NCBI GenBank assembly: GCA_963749875.1
Contig: CAVVOX010000002.1
Location: 1,240,001-1,304,000 of the forward strand
Direction: 5' to 3'
Source: JAHQVI01 sp963749875
GTDB lineage: Bacteria > Pseudomonadota > Alphaproteobacteria > Rhizobiales > Rhodomicrobiaceae
DNA length: 64,000 nt
The position numbers and the translations under genes are program-made. The notes under the pieces were generated by a model. That model did no database searches, was not told where the DNA came from, and saw only the letters and a list, made by a program, of their open reading frames with translations. This document shows positions 17,864-27,246 of this stretch, in pieces. Numbering within the stretch: the stretch's first letter is position 1; every line of letters begins with the position of its first letter.

Positions 17864-19508
17864 CAGGCGGAGGCCGAGGCCACGCCATTCAGAACGCGCT
17901 GATTTTCCGAATAGTCGATCGGGGCGACGACGAGCTGAACGCCGCCCGAGGCAAAGGCGTTCTGAAGCGTGGGAACGAGCTCATCGGCGGTGTTTACCCG
18001 CACGCCCTTCGCGCCGTAGGATGCCGCATAGGAGACGAAATCCGGATTTTGGAATGTCAGGCCGAAATCGGGAAAGCCGTCAGCCTCCTGCTTCCAGCGG
18101 ATCATGCCATAGGCGGCGTCCTCGACGATTAGCACGGTCAGATTGACGCCGATACGGATCGCCGTTTCGAGCTCCTGCGAATTCATCATGAAGCCGCCAT
18201 CGCCGCAGACCGCCATGACGCGCCGCTCCGGATAGAGCAAGGCTGCCATCATCGCCGATGGCAGGCCCACGCCCATGCTGGCGAGCGCATTGTCGAGGAG
18301 GAGCGTGTTGGAGAGATGCGTCCGGTAATTGCGGGCGAACCAGATTTTGTACATGCCGTTGTCGAGACAGAGAATGCCGTCATCGGGCAGCACTTTGCGC
18401 ACATCGGCGACAATGCGCTGCGGGATGATCGGGAAGCGCGCGATCGTCCGACCCTTCCGCAATGCGCGTCCACAGGTCCTCGCGCCGGTCGAGGAAATAG
18501 CCGGCATCGAAATGCCCGCCCTTCAGCTTTTGCGACAGGCGCCAGGCGGCATCGCCAATATCTCCGATCACCTCCAATTGCGGCTTGTAGACCGTGTCGA
18601 TATCGGCCGGGTTGAAATCCATGTGAATGACGGTCGGCCCGCCCGCATGCATGATGAAGGGCGGTTTTTCGACCGTGTCGTGGCCGATGGCGAGGATCAG
18701 GTCGGCGCGGTCGATGAGGTCGTGGATGAGATCGTCCGCCGAGAGCGCGGCCGTGCCGAGGAAGAGGTGCGAATTGTCCGTCGATCGCGCCCTTGCCCAT
18801 CTGCGTATTGAAGAAGGGGATGGCGAGCTCGCCGATGGCCTTGGAGAGCACGGCACAGAGGCCGGGCCGGTTCGCGCCGCCGCCGATCATCACCAGGGGA
18901 TGCTGCGCCTTCGCGATCACCTCCGCCGCCGCTTCGATTGCCGCTTCCGGCGCGATCGGGTGATGAGAGGGCGTGACCGGCACGACCTCATAACCGTCTA
19001 TCCGCTGCGCCGCAATGTCCTCCGGCAGCTCCAGATGCACCGGGCCGGGACGCTCGCCTTGCGCAATGCGGAAGGCGTCCCGCACCAGGGTCGGGATGTT
19101 GTGCGCGTCGATAACCTGCTTGGCCATCTTGGTCAGCGGCTCCATCATGCCGACAGCGTCGATGATCTGGAACTGCGCCTGACGGCTTTGCAGGATCGGC
19201 TTCTGGCCCGTGATCATCAGCATCGGCAGGCCGCCGAGCAGCGCATAGGCGGCGCCCGTGACGAGATTGGTCGCGCCCGGCCCGAGCGTGCTGAAGCAGA
19301 CGCCGGGCTTTCCGGTCAGCCGTCCATAGGTGGCCGCCATGAAGGCCGCGGGCTGCTCATGGCGGGTGACGATCAGCTTGATCGAGGATGTTCGCAGCGA
19401 TTCCAGAAAATCGAGATTCTCTTCACCCGGCACGCCGAAGACATAATCCACGCCTTCATTTTCGAGCGCCCTTACGAAGATATCGGAGCCCTTGTCCATT
19501 ATGCTCAC
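17863..19508 (-). pseudogene. Acetolactate-synthase-like thiamine diphosphate enzyme, two frameshifts
   Basis: Three consecutive frames together encode a full IlvB-like enzyme: N-terminal domain with the catalytic Glu (FGVPGEENLDFL, TRHEQPAAFMAATYGR), the FAD/dome-like middle (PLVMIGGGANRP ... LILAIGHDTVEKPPF) and the C-terminal ThDP domain (AVCGDGGFMMNSQELETAIR). Shifts lie near 18785 (one extra base before SHLFLGTAALS) and near 18453 (two bases lost from a GC dinucleotide run; RARFPIIPQRIVADV expected). Corrected length is 549 codons, normal for the family. It carries out decarboxylation and ligation of 2-keto acids. Start GTG 19508 or ATG 19499. Lies six bases after the aldehyde dehydrogenase gene. 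Confidence 0.78.
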
Positions 19509-19514
19509 ACGGGG

Positions 19515-20885
19515 TCAGGCGACGACGACGGTTTTGATATTGACGAATTCCTTGATGCCGTAATGCGACAGCTCCCGGCCATAACCGCTATTCTTGATGC
19601 CGCCAAAGGGCAGGGCGACGTTCGATGCAACGGCGCTATTGACGAAGACCGCGCCGGCCTCGATGGCCTCGGCCGCCAGCCTCTCGCCGTGCGCCGCGTC
19701 GCTGGTAATGACGCCGGCGCCGAGCCCGAAGTCGCTGTCATTGGCAATCTCGACGGCGTCCGCTTCGTCCTCCGCCACGATGATCGCCGCCACGGGGCCG
19801 AACAGCTCCTCGCCATAGGCCGCCATGCCCTTGCGGACATCGGTCAGCACCGTCGGCGGATAGAACGCGCCGGCGCCGTCCGGGATCTGGCCGCCGCAAA
19901 GAAGCCGCGCGCCCTTGCCGACGCTGTCCTCGACCTGGCCATGCAGATCGTCGCGCAGATCGTGACGCGCCATCGGACCGACTTCGGTTGCACTCATCGA
20001 ACGGATTGCCGACTTTGGCGGCCTGCATTTTTTCGACGAACAGCGTCTCGAAGCGCTCCCGCAGCGGCTGGGCGACAATGAAGCGCTTGCCGGCAATGCA
20101 GCTCTGTCCCGAATTGACGAGCCGCGCCTTGGTGCAGATCTCGGCGGCCTTTTCCACATCGGCGTCTTCGAGCACCAGATAGGGATCGCTGCCGCCGAGC
20201 TCCAGCACCGTCTTTTTCAGCACTTCGCCTGCCTTGCGCGCGACCGCGCGGCCCGCCGGCTCGCTGCCGGTCAGCGTCACCGCACGAATGCGCGGGTGCT
20301 CGATCACGGCTTCGACCGCCCGGCTGCCAATCATCAGCGTCCGGAACAAATCCTGCGGGAAGCCGGCCTCCCGCAGCACGCGTCCTCGATCTCCTTGGCG
20401 CACCCTTGCACATTCGAGGCATGTTTCAGAACGCCGGCATTGCCCGCCATAAGGCCAGGCGCGACGAAACGGAAGACCTGCCAGAACGGGAAATTCCACG
20501 GCATCACGGCCAGGACGACGCCCAGCGGCTGAAACGTGACGAAGCTCTTGCCGCCGCCGGAAGGGATGGGCTCGGGCGCCAGGAAGCGCTCGGCATTTTC
20601 GGCAAAATACTCGCAGGCGAGCGCGCATTTTTCCGCTTCCGCGATGCCGCCGCTGACCGGCTTGCCCATCTCCTCCGCCATCAGCCGGCCATAGTCGCGG
20701 GCGCGCTCCTTGAGCAGCTGCCCCGCCCGGCGCATCGGCTTTGCACGCTCGGCAAAGCTCAAACGGCGCCAGTCGAGAAATGCGCGATGCGCAGCATCCA
20801 CGGCGGCGGATGCTGCCTCAGCCGACATTTCTTCATATTCGGCGATCAGCTCGCCTGTGGCCGGATTGATGGATTTCAGCGTCAT
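19515..20885 (-). pseudogene. NAD(P)-dependent aldehyde dehydrogenase (succinate-semialdehyde type), two frameshifts
   Basis: Together three frames give a 456-residue aldehyde dehydrogenase: SINPATGELIAEYEEM at the start, PWNFPFWQVFRF, the TGSEPAGRAVA cofactor loop, the catalytic Glu in LELGGSDPYLVLEDAD, the catalytic Cys in NSGQSCIAGKRF and the C-terminal FGGIKNSGYGRELSHYG. The first shift, near 20381, needs one extra base (EDAVLREAGFPQDLF expected); the second, near 19997, needs one base removed (FDEATEVGPMARHDL expected). The two cancel, so overall length is exact. The short length fits the Sad/YneI group oxidising succinate semialdehyde. Probably one transcript with the ThDP enzyme gene, a plausible 2-keto acid to aldehyde to acid route. 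Confidence 0.8.
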
Positions 20886-20909
20886 AAAGCACCTCAACAG
20901 AGTTTGTGA

Positions 20910-21671
20910 TCAGTCTGTGTTCGGTCTCAACATGCCGAGCAGATCAATCGGGATCGGGAAGATGACGGTTGCGCTGCGGTTGCTCGCGACATCATGCATG
21001 GCCGCGAAATAGCGTAGTTGCATTGCGCCTGGCTCTTGGGAAAGCAGGTGTCCCGCTTCGACAAGCTTTTGGGCGGCCTGTTGCTCACCTTCCGCATTGA
21101 TGATCTTGGCGCGCCGAAAGCGCTCCGCCTCGGCCTGCTGGGCGATCGCTCGCACCATGCTCTCGTCAATATCGACATGCTTGATTTCGATATTGGCGAC
21201 CTTCACGCCCCACGGATCGGTCTGCTCGTCCAGAATGGCCTGAATATCCGCGTTCAGCTTGTCGCGCTCGGCGAGCATCTCGTCCAACTCGTGCTTGCCG
21301 AGAACGGAGCGCAGCGTCGTCTGGGCAAGCTGGCTCGTCGCCTCGACGAAGTCGGCAATATTGATGATGGCGCGTTCCGGATCGACCATGCGGTAATAGA
21401 TCACGGCATTGACCTTGACCGACACATTGTCGCGCGAGATCACATCCTGGCTCGGCACGTCCTCCACCCGGATGCGCATATCGCCTCGGACGACTTGCTG
21501 AATAATGGGGATGACGAAGGCGAGGCCAGGGCCGATCACCTTGGTGAAGCGCCCGAGCGTGAACACCACGCCCCGCTCATATTCGCGGAAGATGTAGATC
21601 GCCGAAGCGACGAGATAGAAAAGGCCGACGACGACGAGAGCGCCGATGACCAGATTGACATCAATTCCCAT
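20910..21671 (-). CDS. Slipin/stomatin-like SPFH-domain membrane protein
   Basis: A 253-residue protein with one N-terminal membrane helix (VIGALVVVGLFYLVASAIYI), an SPFH domain beginning FREYERGVVFTLGRFTKVIG and a C-terminal coiled coil (AIAQQAEAERFRRAKIINAEGE). Slipins form ring-like assemblies in membrane microdomains and are matched to NfeD-type proteases; here the protease gene ends 3 bases upstream in the same direction, the classic pairing. Role: membrane protein quality control, inferred from the family. Confidence 0.9.
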   Translation of the reverse strand: MGIDVNLVIGALVVVGLFYLVASAIYIFREYERGVVFTLGRFTKVIGPGLAFVIPIIQQVVRGDMRIRVEDVPSQDVISRDNVSVKVNAVIYYRMVDPERAIINIADFVEATSQLAQTTLRSVLGKHELDEMLAERDKLNADIQAILDEQTDPWGVKVANIEIKHVDIDESMVRAIAQQAEAERFRRAKIINAEGEQQAAQKLVEAGHLLSQEPGAMQLRYFAAMHDVASNRSATVIFPIPIDLLGMLRPNTD

Positions 21672-21674
21672 GAT

Positions 21675-23105
21675 TTAAGTCCCTCCTCCCCGCAATTCAC
21701 CCGCGGCGCCACTCGCCGCTCTGACGGGGGTTACCGTAAGCGTTAAACCGTCCATCGCTGTGACTTTGACCTTCTGGCCCGCCTCGAGATTGCCGTCATA
21801 GCGGGCGCGCCAGCGTTCGCCGAAAATCCAGATATTGCCATGGCCGTCGCTCCAGTCGAGAACCGTGCCCTGGCTTCCCAGGAGACCCTTTCGTCCCAGG
21901 GAAGCGGGCCGGCGATAGACGCGCCAGGCATAGCCGAGCACGAACGACAGGATCAAACCGCTCAGGGCAGCAACCGTTCCGATCACCCACCAGGAGGGCT
22001 GGAACGCCTCGATATCTGTGTCGATCAGCATCGCTGAACCGAGCATGAAGGCGACGATCCCGCCGAGAGCGAGCACGCCGAAACTGGGCGTGAAGGCTTC
22101 GGCGATCATGAAGCCGATGCCGAGGACGAGCAATGCGAGCCCCGTATGGCTCAAAGGGAGCTGATTGAGCGCATAAAGAGCCAGCAGAAGGCAGATGATG
22201 CCGATAATGCCGGCGCCGAAACCACCGGGCGCCGCTAGCTCGAAGATCAGCCCATAGGTCCCGATCATCAAGAGGATCAGCGCGACATTGGGATTGGAGA
22301 GGACGCTCAGCAGCTCTGTCAGGAAGTCCGGCTTGAATCGCTCAACGGTGAGGTCGCGGGTATGAAGCTCGCGCTCCTTCTTGCCGAAGGTGATCGTCCG
22401 GCCATCCAGCGCATCGAGCAGGGCGCTGACGTTGTCGACCACGAGGTCGATCACGCCTTCCTTCAGAGCTTCGTTCGCCGACAGGCTGGCCGCTTCGCGC
22501 ACCGCCTTTTCGGCCCATTCCGCATTGCGCCCGCGGAGCTCGGCAAGGCTGCGAATGAAGGCGACCGCATCGTTGACGGCTTTCGATTCGGCCGGGTTTT
22601 TCGGTTTCTCGGTCTTCTTTTCCTCATCATTCGGCAGCGAAGGCAGTTTCGGCATTCCACCGAGCTGGATCGGTGTGGCCGCGCCGATATTGGTGCCGGG
22701 CGCCATCGCCGCGACATGGGTCGCATAGAGGATGTAGGTTCCCGCGCTTGCCGCATGCGCGCCGGAAGGAGCGACAAATCCGACCACCGGCACCGGGGAG
22801 GCGATGATGGAGGCGATGATCTCGCGCATGCTGGTGACGAGACCGCCCGGCGTGTTCATGCGGAGGATGAGAATTTCGGCGGAGCGCGAAGCGGCGAGTT
22901 CGATCCCCTGATCGATATGCCGGGCCGTTGCGGGGCCGATCGCGCCCTCGACATCGACCAGGACCGCGACACGTCTTTCCGCCTGTCCGTAGGCCCCCGC
23001 GACCGATATCATCCACCCCGCGGACAGGAGCAAAAGACCCAGCAGCCCGAGCCGGACGTGTTTGTTTTTATCCGGTCGGACGCGCCATGTGCCGGCCTGC
23101 GTCAT
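21675..23105 (-). CDS. NfeD-type membrane serine protease (ClpP-like domain)
   Basis: A 476-residue protein: basic N-terminus and a membrane helix or signal (LGLLGLLLLSAGWMISVAGAYG), a ClpP/SppA-like protease domain (ILRMNTPGGLVTSMREIIASI; nucleophile Ser in GAHAASAGTYILYATH; Lys in the later helix KAVREAASL), about four membrane helices in the second half, and a small OB-fold NfeD domain at the C-terminus (LLGSQGTVLDWSDGHGNIWI). Long-form NfeD of this type cleaves slipin/stomatin partners. Followed directly by the slipin gene. Confidence 0.88.
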   Translation of the reverse strand: MTQAGTWRVRPDKNKHVRLGLLGLLLLSAGWMISVAGAYGQAERRVAVLVDVEGAIGPATARHIDQGIELAASRSAEILILRMNTPGGLVTSMREIIASIIASPVPVVGFVAPSGAHAASAGTYILYATHVAAMAPGTNIGAATPIQLGGMPKLPSLPNDEEKKTEKPKNPAESKAVNDAVAFIRSLAELRGRNAEWAEKAVREAASLSANEALKEGVIDLVVDNVSALLDALDGRTITFGKKERELHTRDLTVERFKPDFLTELLSVLSNPNVALILLMIGTYGLIFELAAPGGFGAGIIGIICLLLALYALNQLPLSHTGLALLVLGIGFMIAEAFTPSFGVLALGGIVAFMLGSAMLIDTDIEAFQPSWWVIGTVAALSGLILSFVLGYAWRVYRRPASLGRKGLLGSQGTVLDWSDGHGNIWIFGERWRARYDGNLEAGQKVKVTAMDGLTLTVTPVRAASGAAGELRGGGT

Positions 23106-23319
23106 GCTTTCTAAAACAGCCGCTTAAGCGGTTTGTTCCTCTGGATAGGCGTCGTTGATGGGCGAGTGTATCATTGATGAAAGAGGATGTCTGTTCACGG
23201 TAGGTTGGTTTGTGTTGATTGCCCGTAAACCGGCTGGCGGAGGCGATGGGGCCGTCCTCTTCCCTTTTCGCCAAGCGTGCTGTGCAGAGCATAAGAGCCT
23301 GCTATCGAGAGGAAAAACG

Positions 23320-23565
23320 ATGAAGGGGGGCAGGTCCGGGGGCGAGGCGGGCGTTCGCGAGGTCATCGGCAATATCATCGCCGAATTCGATCTGACGCTT
23401 GCTCTTTCCGGCCTGAATCGTGCAAGCGATCCTGGTCCGGAATGTCTGGAAGGCGCCGCGATGGGGCAGGCGCCTTCTGACCGGAAGATTATGGACTTGG
23501 CGGGAACAGGAGATGCGTCTGGCATTTCACAGTCCGTTCACGCCGCCGCCACAATGGCGGCATAG
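23320..23565 (+). CDS. Small hypothetical protein
   Basis: A possible 81-residue protein starting MKGGRSGGEAGVREVIGNII, preceded by GAGAGGA at a suitable distance. No family is recognised and the second half has few predicted secondary elements. A frame on the other strand covers nearly the same bases, so this could also be non-coding. No operon support; the next gene starts 35 bases downstream. Confidence 0.25.
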   Translation: MKGGRSGGEAGVREVIGNIIAEFDLTLALSGLNRASDPGPECLEGAAMGQAPSDRKIMDLAGTGDASGISQSVHAAATMAA

Positions 23566-23600
23566 TCAAAATCCGGGGTTGACTTCAGGGGAATGGAAAA

Positions 23601-24347
23601 ATGGTCGATACAGCCGCCACAGATGATGCATTGTCGCACCGAGAGTTTCGGATCGGGCAAGTTCTTTCGCGAGCCTTCAACATCTTCTTCAAGCACATCA
23701 CAACTTTTAGTCTAATCGCCACCGGCGTCGTCCTGCCCTTCGTGCTTCTGGGCGCCCTCGGGAGTGAGGCGCCGCCGGATCAAAGAGGCGTTATGACTCT
23801 CATGGCATTCGTTCTTTATCTATTCCTTGCACCGCTTGCGACGGCCGTCATCCTTTACGGCGCTTTTCAGCATATGCGAGGGCATCCGGTCCAACTCGGC
23901 GAGTCGGTCTCCCGCGGTTTGGCGAGATTTCTGCCGCTCCTCGGCCTGATGTTCCTGCAAACGCTCGGCATCCTGCTCGGCTCGATCCTGCTGATCATCC
24001 CCGGCCTCATCCTCATGGTGATGTGGTATGTCGCGGTGCCCGTCTGCGTCGTCGAGCGAACCGGCCCGGTCGAGAGCCTGAGCCGCAGTCAGGAACTGAC
24101 CAAGGGGTTCCGCTGGAAGCTGTTCGGCCTTTACCTGCTCGTGCTGATCATCGGCGCGGTCGGCGGATCCATCCTGCCGGTCGTCGGCGAGGCATTGGCC
24201 GGACTTTGGGGGCAGATCGCCGTGCAGCTTGTCTGGCAGGGCTTGGCGCAGGCCTTCGGCAGTGTCCTGATCGTCGTGGCTTACTACTATCTTCGCGTTG
24301 CCAAGGAGGGTATGGACATTGAAGGGATCGCCGCCGTATTCGACTGA
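23601..24347 (+). CDS. Multi-pass membrane protein (YciC/DUF975-like)
   Basis: A 248-residue integral membrane protein with about six hydrophobic segments, including FLPLLGLMFLQTLGILLGSI and LYLLVLIIGAVGGSILPVVG. The phrase VERTGPVESLSRSQELTKGFRWKLFGLYLL (middle) is typical of the family of glycerophosphodiesterase-like membrane domains and YciC-like proteins, where a cytoplasmic loop recruits the next helices. Function unknown. It stands just before a MoxR operon on the same strand and could be part of it, 61 bases separating them. Confidence 0.6.
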   Translation: MVDTAATDDALSHREFRIGQVLSRAFNIFFKHITTFSLIATGVVLPFVLLGALGSEAPPDQRGVMTLMAFVLYLFLAPLATAVILYGAFQHMRGHPVQLGESVSRGLARFLPLLGLMFLQTLGILLGSILLIIPGLILMVMWYVAVPVCVVERTGPVESLSRSQELTKGFRWKLFGLYLLVLIIGAVGGSILPVVGEALAGLWGQIAVQLVWQGLAQAFGSVLIVVAYYYLRVAKEGMDIEGIAAVFD

Positions 24348-24408
24348 TGGATGCTATCTGTGGGCGGCCGGTCCGGCCGTCCATCCGTATTGAAGCGGAG
24401 ATAGCGTT

Positions 24409-25083
24409 TTGAGGCATTCGGCAAGTGGGATCCCAGCAATCATCGGCGCGCTGGTCTTGCCGGCGCGTCCGGCCTTGTCCCAGACAACAGGTGAGATCGA
24501 GAGGGCGGCTGCTGAAACGGTCGCCGAGCTCGGTCTGCAGATCGAGCTGCCCGGCGAGCCGGATGGTTGGGGCTGGGAGATCAATCTGCCCTATATCGAC
24601 TTCAGTACGCTGGCCCTGTGGCTCGCGCTTGCCGCCGCCGCCGTCTTCTTCTTCTATCTGTTTCGCGACTATCTGCCCATGATCGGATTTGGACGCTCCG
24701 CGGAATGGACCTCGGACGGCGGAGCGGTCGAGGATGGGCTTGCCGGCTCCCCGACTCAGGCTTCGACGACCGCCGACGATCTTGCCGGGCAGGGGCGTTA
24801 TGTCGAGGCGATGCATTTGCTGCTTTTTCGGGCCTTCGCCGAACTCCGGGAAAGGCTGGGCGTCAATTTCGCCGATTCCCTGACCAGCCGCGAAATCCTT
24901 CGCCGCACCAATCTTCCGGAAACCGGCAGGGCGTCCCTCAAAGACATCATCACCCGTGTAGAGCTGAGCCATTTCGGCGCCTATCCCGCGGGGGCGCAGG
25001 ACTATAGCGCCTGCCGCCGGAGTTATGACGCTCTGATGAATCTGCTTTACGCCCCGTCCAGCCCGTCGCGAGCCGGGTCATGA
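24409..25083 (+). CDS. DUF4129-type membrane protein of the MoxR operon
   Basis: A 224-residue protein with a likely signal or first membrane helix, a second membrane helix (TLALWLALAAAAVFFFYLF) and a cytoplasmic C-terminal domain with the DUF4129 pattern (GRYVEAMHLLLFRAFAELRE ... LTSREILRR ... VELSHFGAYPAG). The start is a TTG at 24409, ten bases after GCGGAG. Its stop overlaps the next start as ATGA. DUF4129 proteins are constant companions of MoxR and DUF58 genes; exact job unknown. Confidence 0.75.
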   Translation: MRHSASGIPAIIGALVLPARPALSQTTGEIERAAAETVAELGLQIELPGEPDGWGWEINLPYIDFSTLALWLALAAAAVFFFYLFRDYLPMIGFGRSAEWTSDGGAVEDGLAGSPTQASTTADDLAGQGRYVEAMHLLLFRAFAELRERLGVNFADSLTSREILRRTNLPETGRASLKDIITRVELSHFGAYPAGAQDYSACRRSYDALMNLLYAPSSPSRAGS

Positions 25084-26366
25084 CGGACAGGCCCGTCTTT
25101 TCAGGCAGATTGCTCATTGCCCTCATCGCCGCCGCGATCGGGACGTTCGTGCTGTCGCTTTACCTGATGTCGCGCGACGATTATGGCGCCGACCGCCATG
25201 GCCCGAGCAGCTATTCCGTGTCGGCGCTCGGCTATGCCGGGATCGCGGATCTCCTGCAGCGGCTTGGCACTCCGGTCGTGAAGAGCCGCCGCGAATTGCA
25301 GTCGACGCTCCCGGACGGCGTGGTGATCGTCGCCGAGCCGCGCATCTCGCTTCTTGCGCAAACCGCCGCGCCGATCCCGCCGCTTGCCCAAAAGATGCTC
25401 CTGGTTTTGCCGAAATGGGTGGGCTATCCCGGCGGCGAGCGGCGGAGCTGGATTCGCCGTGTTGTGCCGAAGTCGATTTACGATGCCGAGCGAACGCTGC
25501 GCCTGGTGCTGGAATCGGCGAAGGTCGAGCGCGTGGATGAGGTCAAGAGCTGGAGCGTCAACCGCATCGGGCCGCCGCCGCCGCTTACCGGACGCATCCA
25601 GCTCGTCAAGTCGGACCAGCTGAGTCCGCTCGTCGCCTCGGATGAAGGCGTTCTGCTCGGCGAGATCCGCAAGGACGGCCGGGTGATCTGGGTGCTTTCC
25701 GATCCCGATGTCATCACCAACCATGCCTTCACCGCCGACGGCAAAGGCGCTCTTTTCGCGGTCGAGCTGGTCGAGACGCTGCGTGGCGGCAAGGGCGCCG
25801 TCATCTTCGATGAAACCTCTCACGGCTTTCTGTCGCGGCCCAGTACGACCGCCCGGCTTCTGTTCCAGTTCCCCTACAGCATCATAGCGCTGCAAGTCGT
25901 GGTCGGGATCGCTCTCCTGGCCTGGGCGACCATGGGCCGCTTCGGTCCGCCGGAGACGCCGCCGCCCCCGCTTCTTGCGGGCAAGGCGGGGCTGGTCGCC
26001 AATGTCGCCCACCTCATGGCGTTCGCCGGCCATGAGCGGCTGATCATTTCGCGCTATGTGGAGACGACGCTCCGCGACACCGCCCGTGAGCTTCGCGCAC
26101 CCAGGGATCTTTCGCAATCGCAGCAGATCGAATGGTTGCGGCGGATCGGCAAGACCCGCAATGTAGCGCGCGATCCCGCCGAGATCATGCGGCGCATCGA
26201 TCGGCTTTTCCAGAGCCGGGGAGGAAGCGAGCTTTCGCAGTTCGCGCAGATCGCCCGTGACATATTCCGATGGAAGCAGGAGATACTCGATGGACCTTCA
26301 AGAGATTCGCGGCGTCACGGAGGGGGTCCGCGGAGAAGTCCGGAAAGCGGTGGTCGGCCAGGATGA
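25080..26366 (+). CDS. DUF4350-domain membrane protein of the MoxR operon
   Basis: A 428-residue protein with membrane helices near residues 10-30 and near 285 (YSIIALQVVVGIALLAWATMG). Between them lies a ThuA/GATase-like DUF4350 domain (SALGYAGIADLLQRLGTPVV ... GRVIWVLSDPDVITNHAF ... VIFDETSHGFLSRPS). DUF4350 proteins are thought to act with MoxR complexes. The C-terminal 25 residues overlap the moxR start by 77 bases, longer than other overlaps here; the basic low-complexity tail (SRRHGGGPRR) looks like read-through rather than a folded segment. Confidence 0.75.
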   Translation: MTDRPVFSGRLLIALIAAAIGTFVLSLYLMSRDDYGADRHGPSSYSVSALGYAGIADLLQRLGTPVVKSRRELQSTLPDGVVIVAEPRISLLAQTAAPIPPLAQKMLLVLPKWVGYPGGERRSWIRRVVPKSIYDAERTLRLVLESAKVERVDEVKSWSVNRIGPPPPLTGRIQLVKSDQLSPLVASDEGVLLGEIRKDGRVIWVLSDPDVITNHAFTADGKGALFAVELVETLRGGKGAVIFDETSHGFLSRPSTTARLLFQFPYSIIALQVVVGIALLAWATMGRFGPPETPPPPLLAGKAGLVANVAHLMAFAGHERLIISRYVETTLRDTARELRAPRDLSQSQQIEWLRRIGKTRNVARDPAEIMRRIDRLFQSRGGSELSQFAQIARDIFRWKQEILDGPSRDSRRHGGGPRRSPESGGRPG

Positions 26367-27246
26367 GGTGATGGACCTGATGCTGACCAGTCTCCTGGTC
26401 GGCGGCCATGTCCTGATCGAGGGCGTCCCCGGAACCGCGAAGACCCTTCTTGCGCAATCATTCGCCTCCAGCCTCGCGCTGCATTTCGGGCGCATTCAGT
26501 TCACGCCCGATCTGATGCCCGGCGATGTGCTCGGGACCAATCTGTTCAATTTTCAGACGAACAGCTTCGTTCTGACCAAAGGCCCGATCTTCACTCAGAT
26601 CCTGCTTGCCGATGAGATCAACCGCGCGCCGCCGAAAACCCAAGCCGCGCTTCTACAGGCCATGAATGAGCGGGCCGTCACGGTCGACGGGAAAGATTAC
26701 TCGCTCGGCGACGCATTCATGGTCGTCGCAACGCAGAACCCGATCGAACAGCAGGGCACCTATCCGCTGCCCGAGGCGCAGCTCGACCGGTTCCTGCTCA
26801 AGATCCTGATCGACTATCCGGACCGCGAGGCGGAATGCGAGATCGTTCACCGCCACGGCCATCGCTCGGCCATGCCGCGCCTCGCCGATTTCGACCTGCG
26901 TCCCGTGGCGGATGAGCGCCTGCTCGCTGCTCTCAGGGCGCTGGTCGCCCATATCCGCCTCTCCAATGAGCTGATCGCCTATATCGTCGATCTGATCCGC
27001 GCGACCCGCGAGCATTCCTCGCTGGAAGTCGGCGCCTCGACGCGCGCCGCGAACATGCTGGCCGCCGCCACTCGCGCCTTCGCCGCGCTTCAGGGCCGCG
27101 ATTTCGTCATCCCCGACGACGTCAAGATGCTGTTCTTCCCCGTGCTGCGCCACCGCATCGTGCTCTCGCCCGGCGGCGAGATCGAGGGCCTGACGGCGGA
27201 CAAGATCCTGCAGGACATCCTCGAACAGGTCCCCGCGCCGCGATGA
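26290..27246 (+). CDS. MoxR-family AAA+ ATPase
   Basis: A 318-residue AAA+ ATPase. Walker A GVPGTAKTLLAQ near residue 48, Walker B ILLADEINRAPPKTQAALLQ, sensor 1 VVATQNPIEQQGTYPLPEAQ and arginine-finger/sensor 2 region (STRAANMLAAATRAF). MoxR proteins act as chaperones that mature or activate partner proteins, usually with a VWA or DUF58 protein encoded alongside, as here. ATG 26290 is chosen at the family's normal start; the open frame begins 33 bases earlier. Stop overlaps the next gene as ATGA. Confidence 0.92.
   Translation: MDLQEIRGVTEGVRGEVRKAVVGQDEVMDLMLTSLLVGGHVLIEGVPGTAKTLLAQSFASSLALHFGRIQFTPDLMPGDVLGTNLFNFQTNSFVLTKGPIFTQILLADEINRAPPKTQAALLQAMNERAVTVDGKDYSLGDAFMVVATQNPIEQQGTYPLPEAQLDRFLLKILIDYPDREAECEIVHRHGHRSAMPRLADFDLRPVADERLLAALRALVAHIRLSNELIAYIVDLIRATREHSSLEVGASTRAANMLAAATRAFAALQGRDFVIPDDVKMLFFPVLRHRIVLSPGGEIEGLTADKILQDILEQVPAPR

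Noticed and set aside
23115..23139. EcfG-like site upstream of the NfeD-type gene (GGAAC-N16-TGTT, minus strand)
   Set aside because: One mismatch in the -10 element and it would start transcription only about four bases before the ATG.
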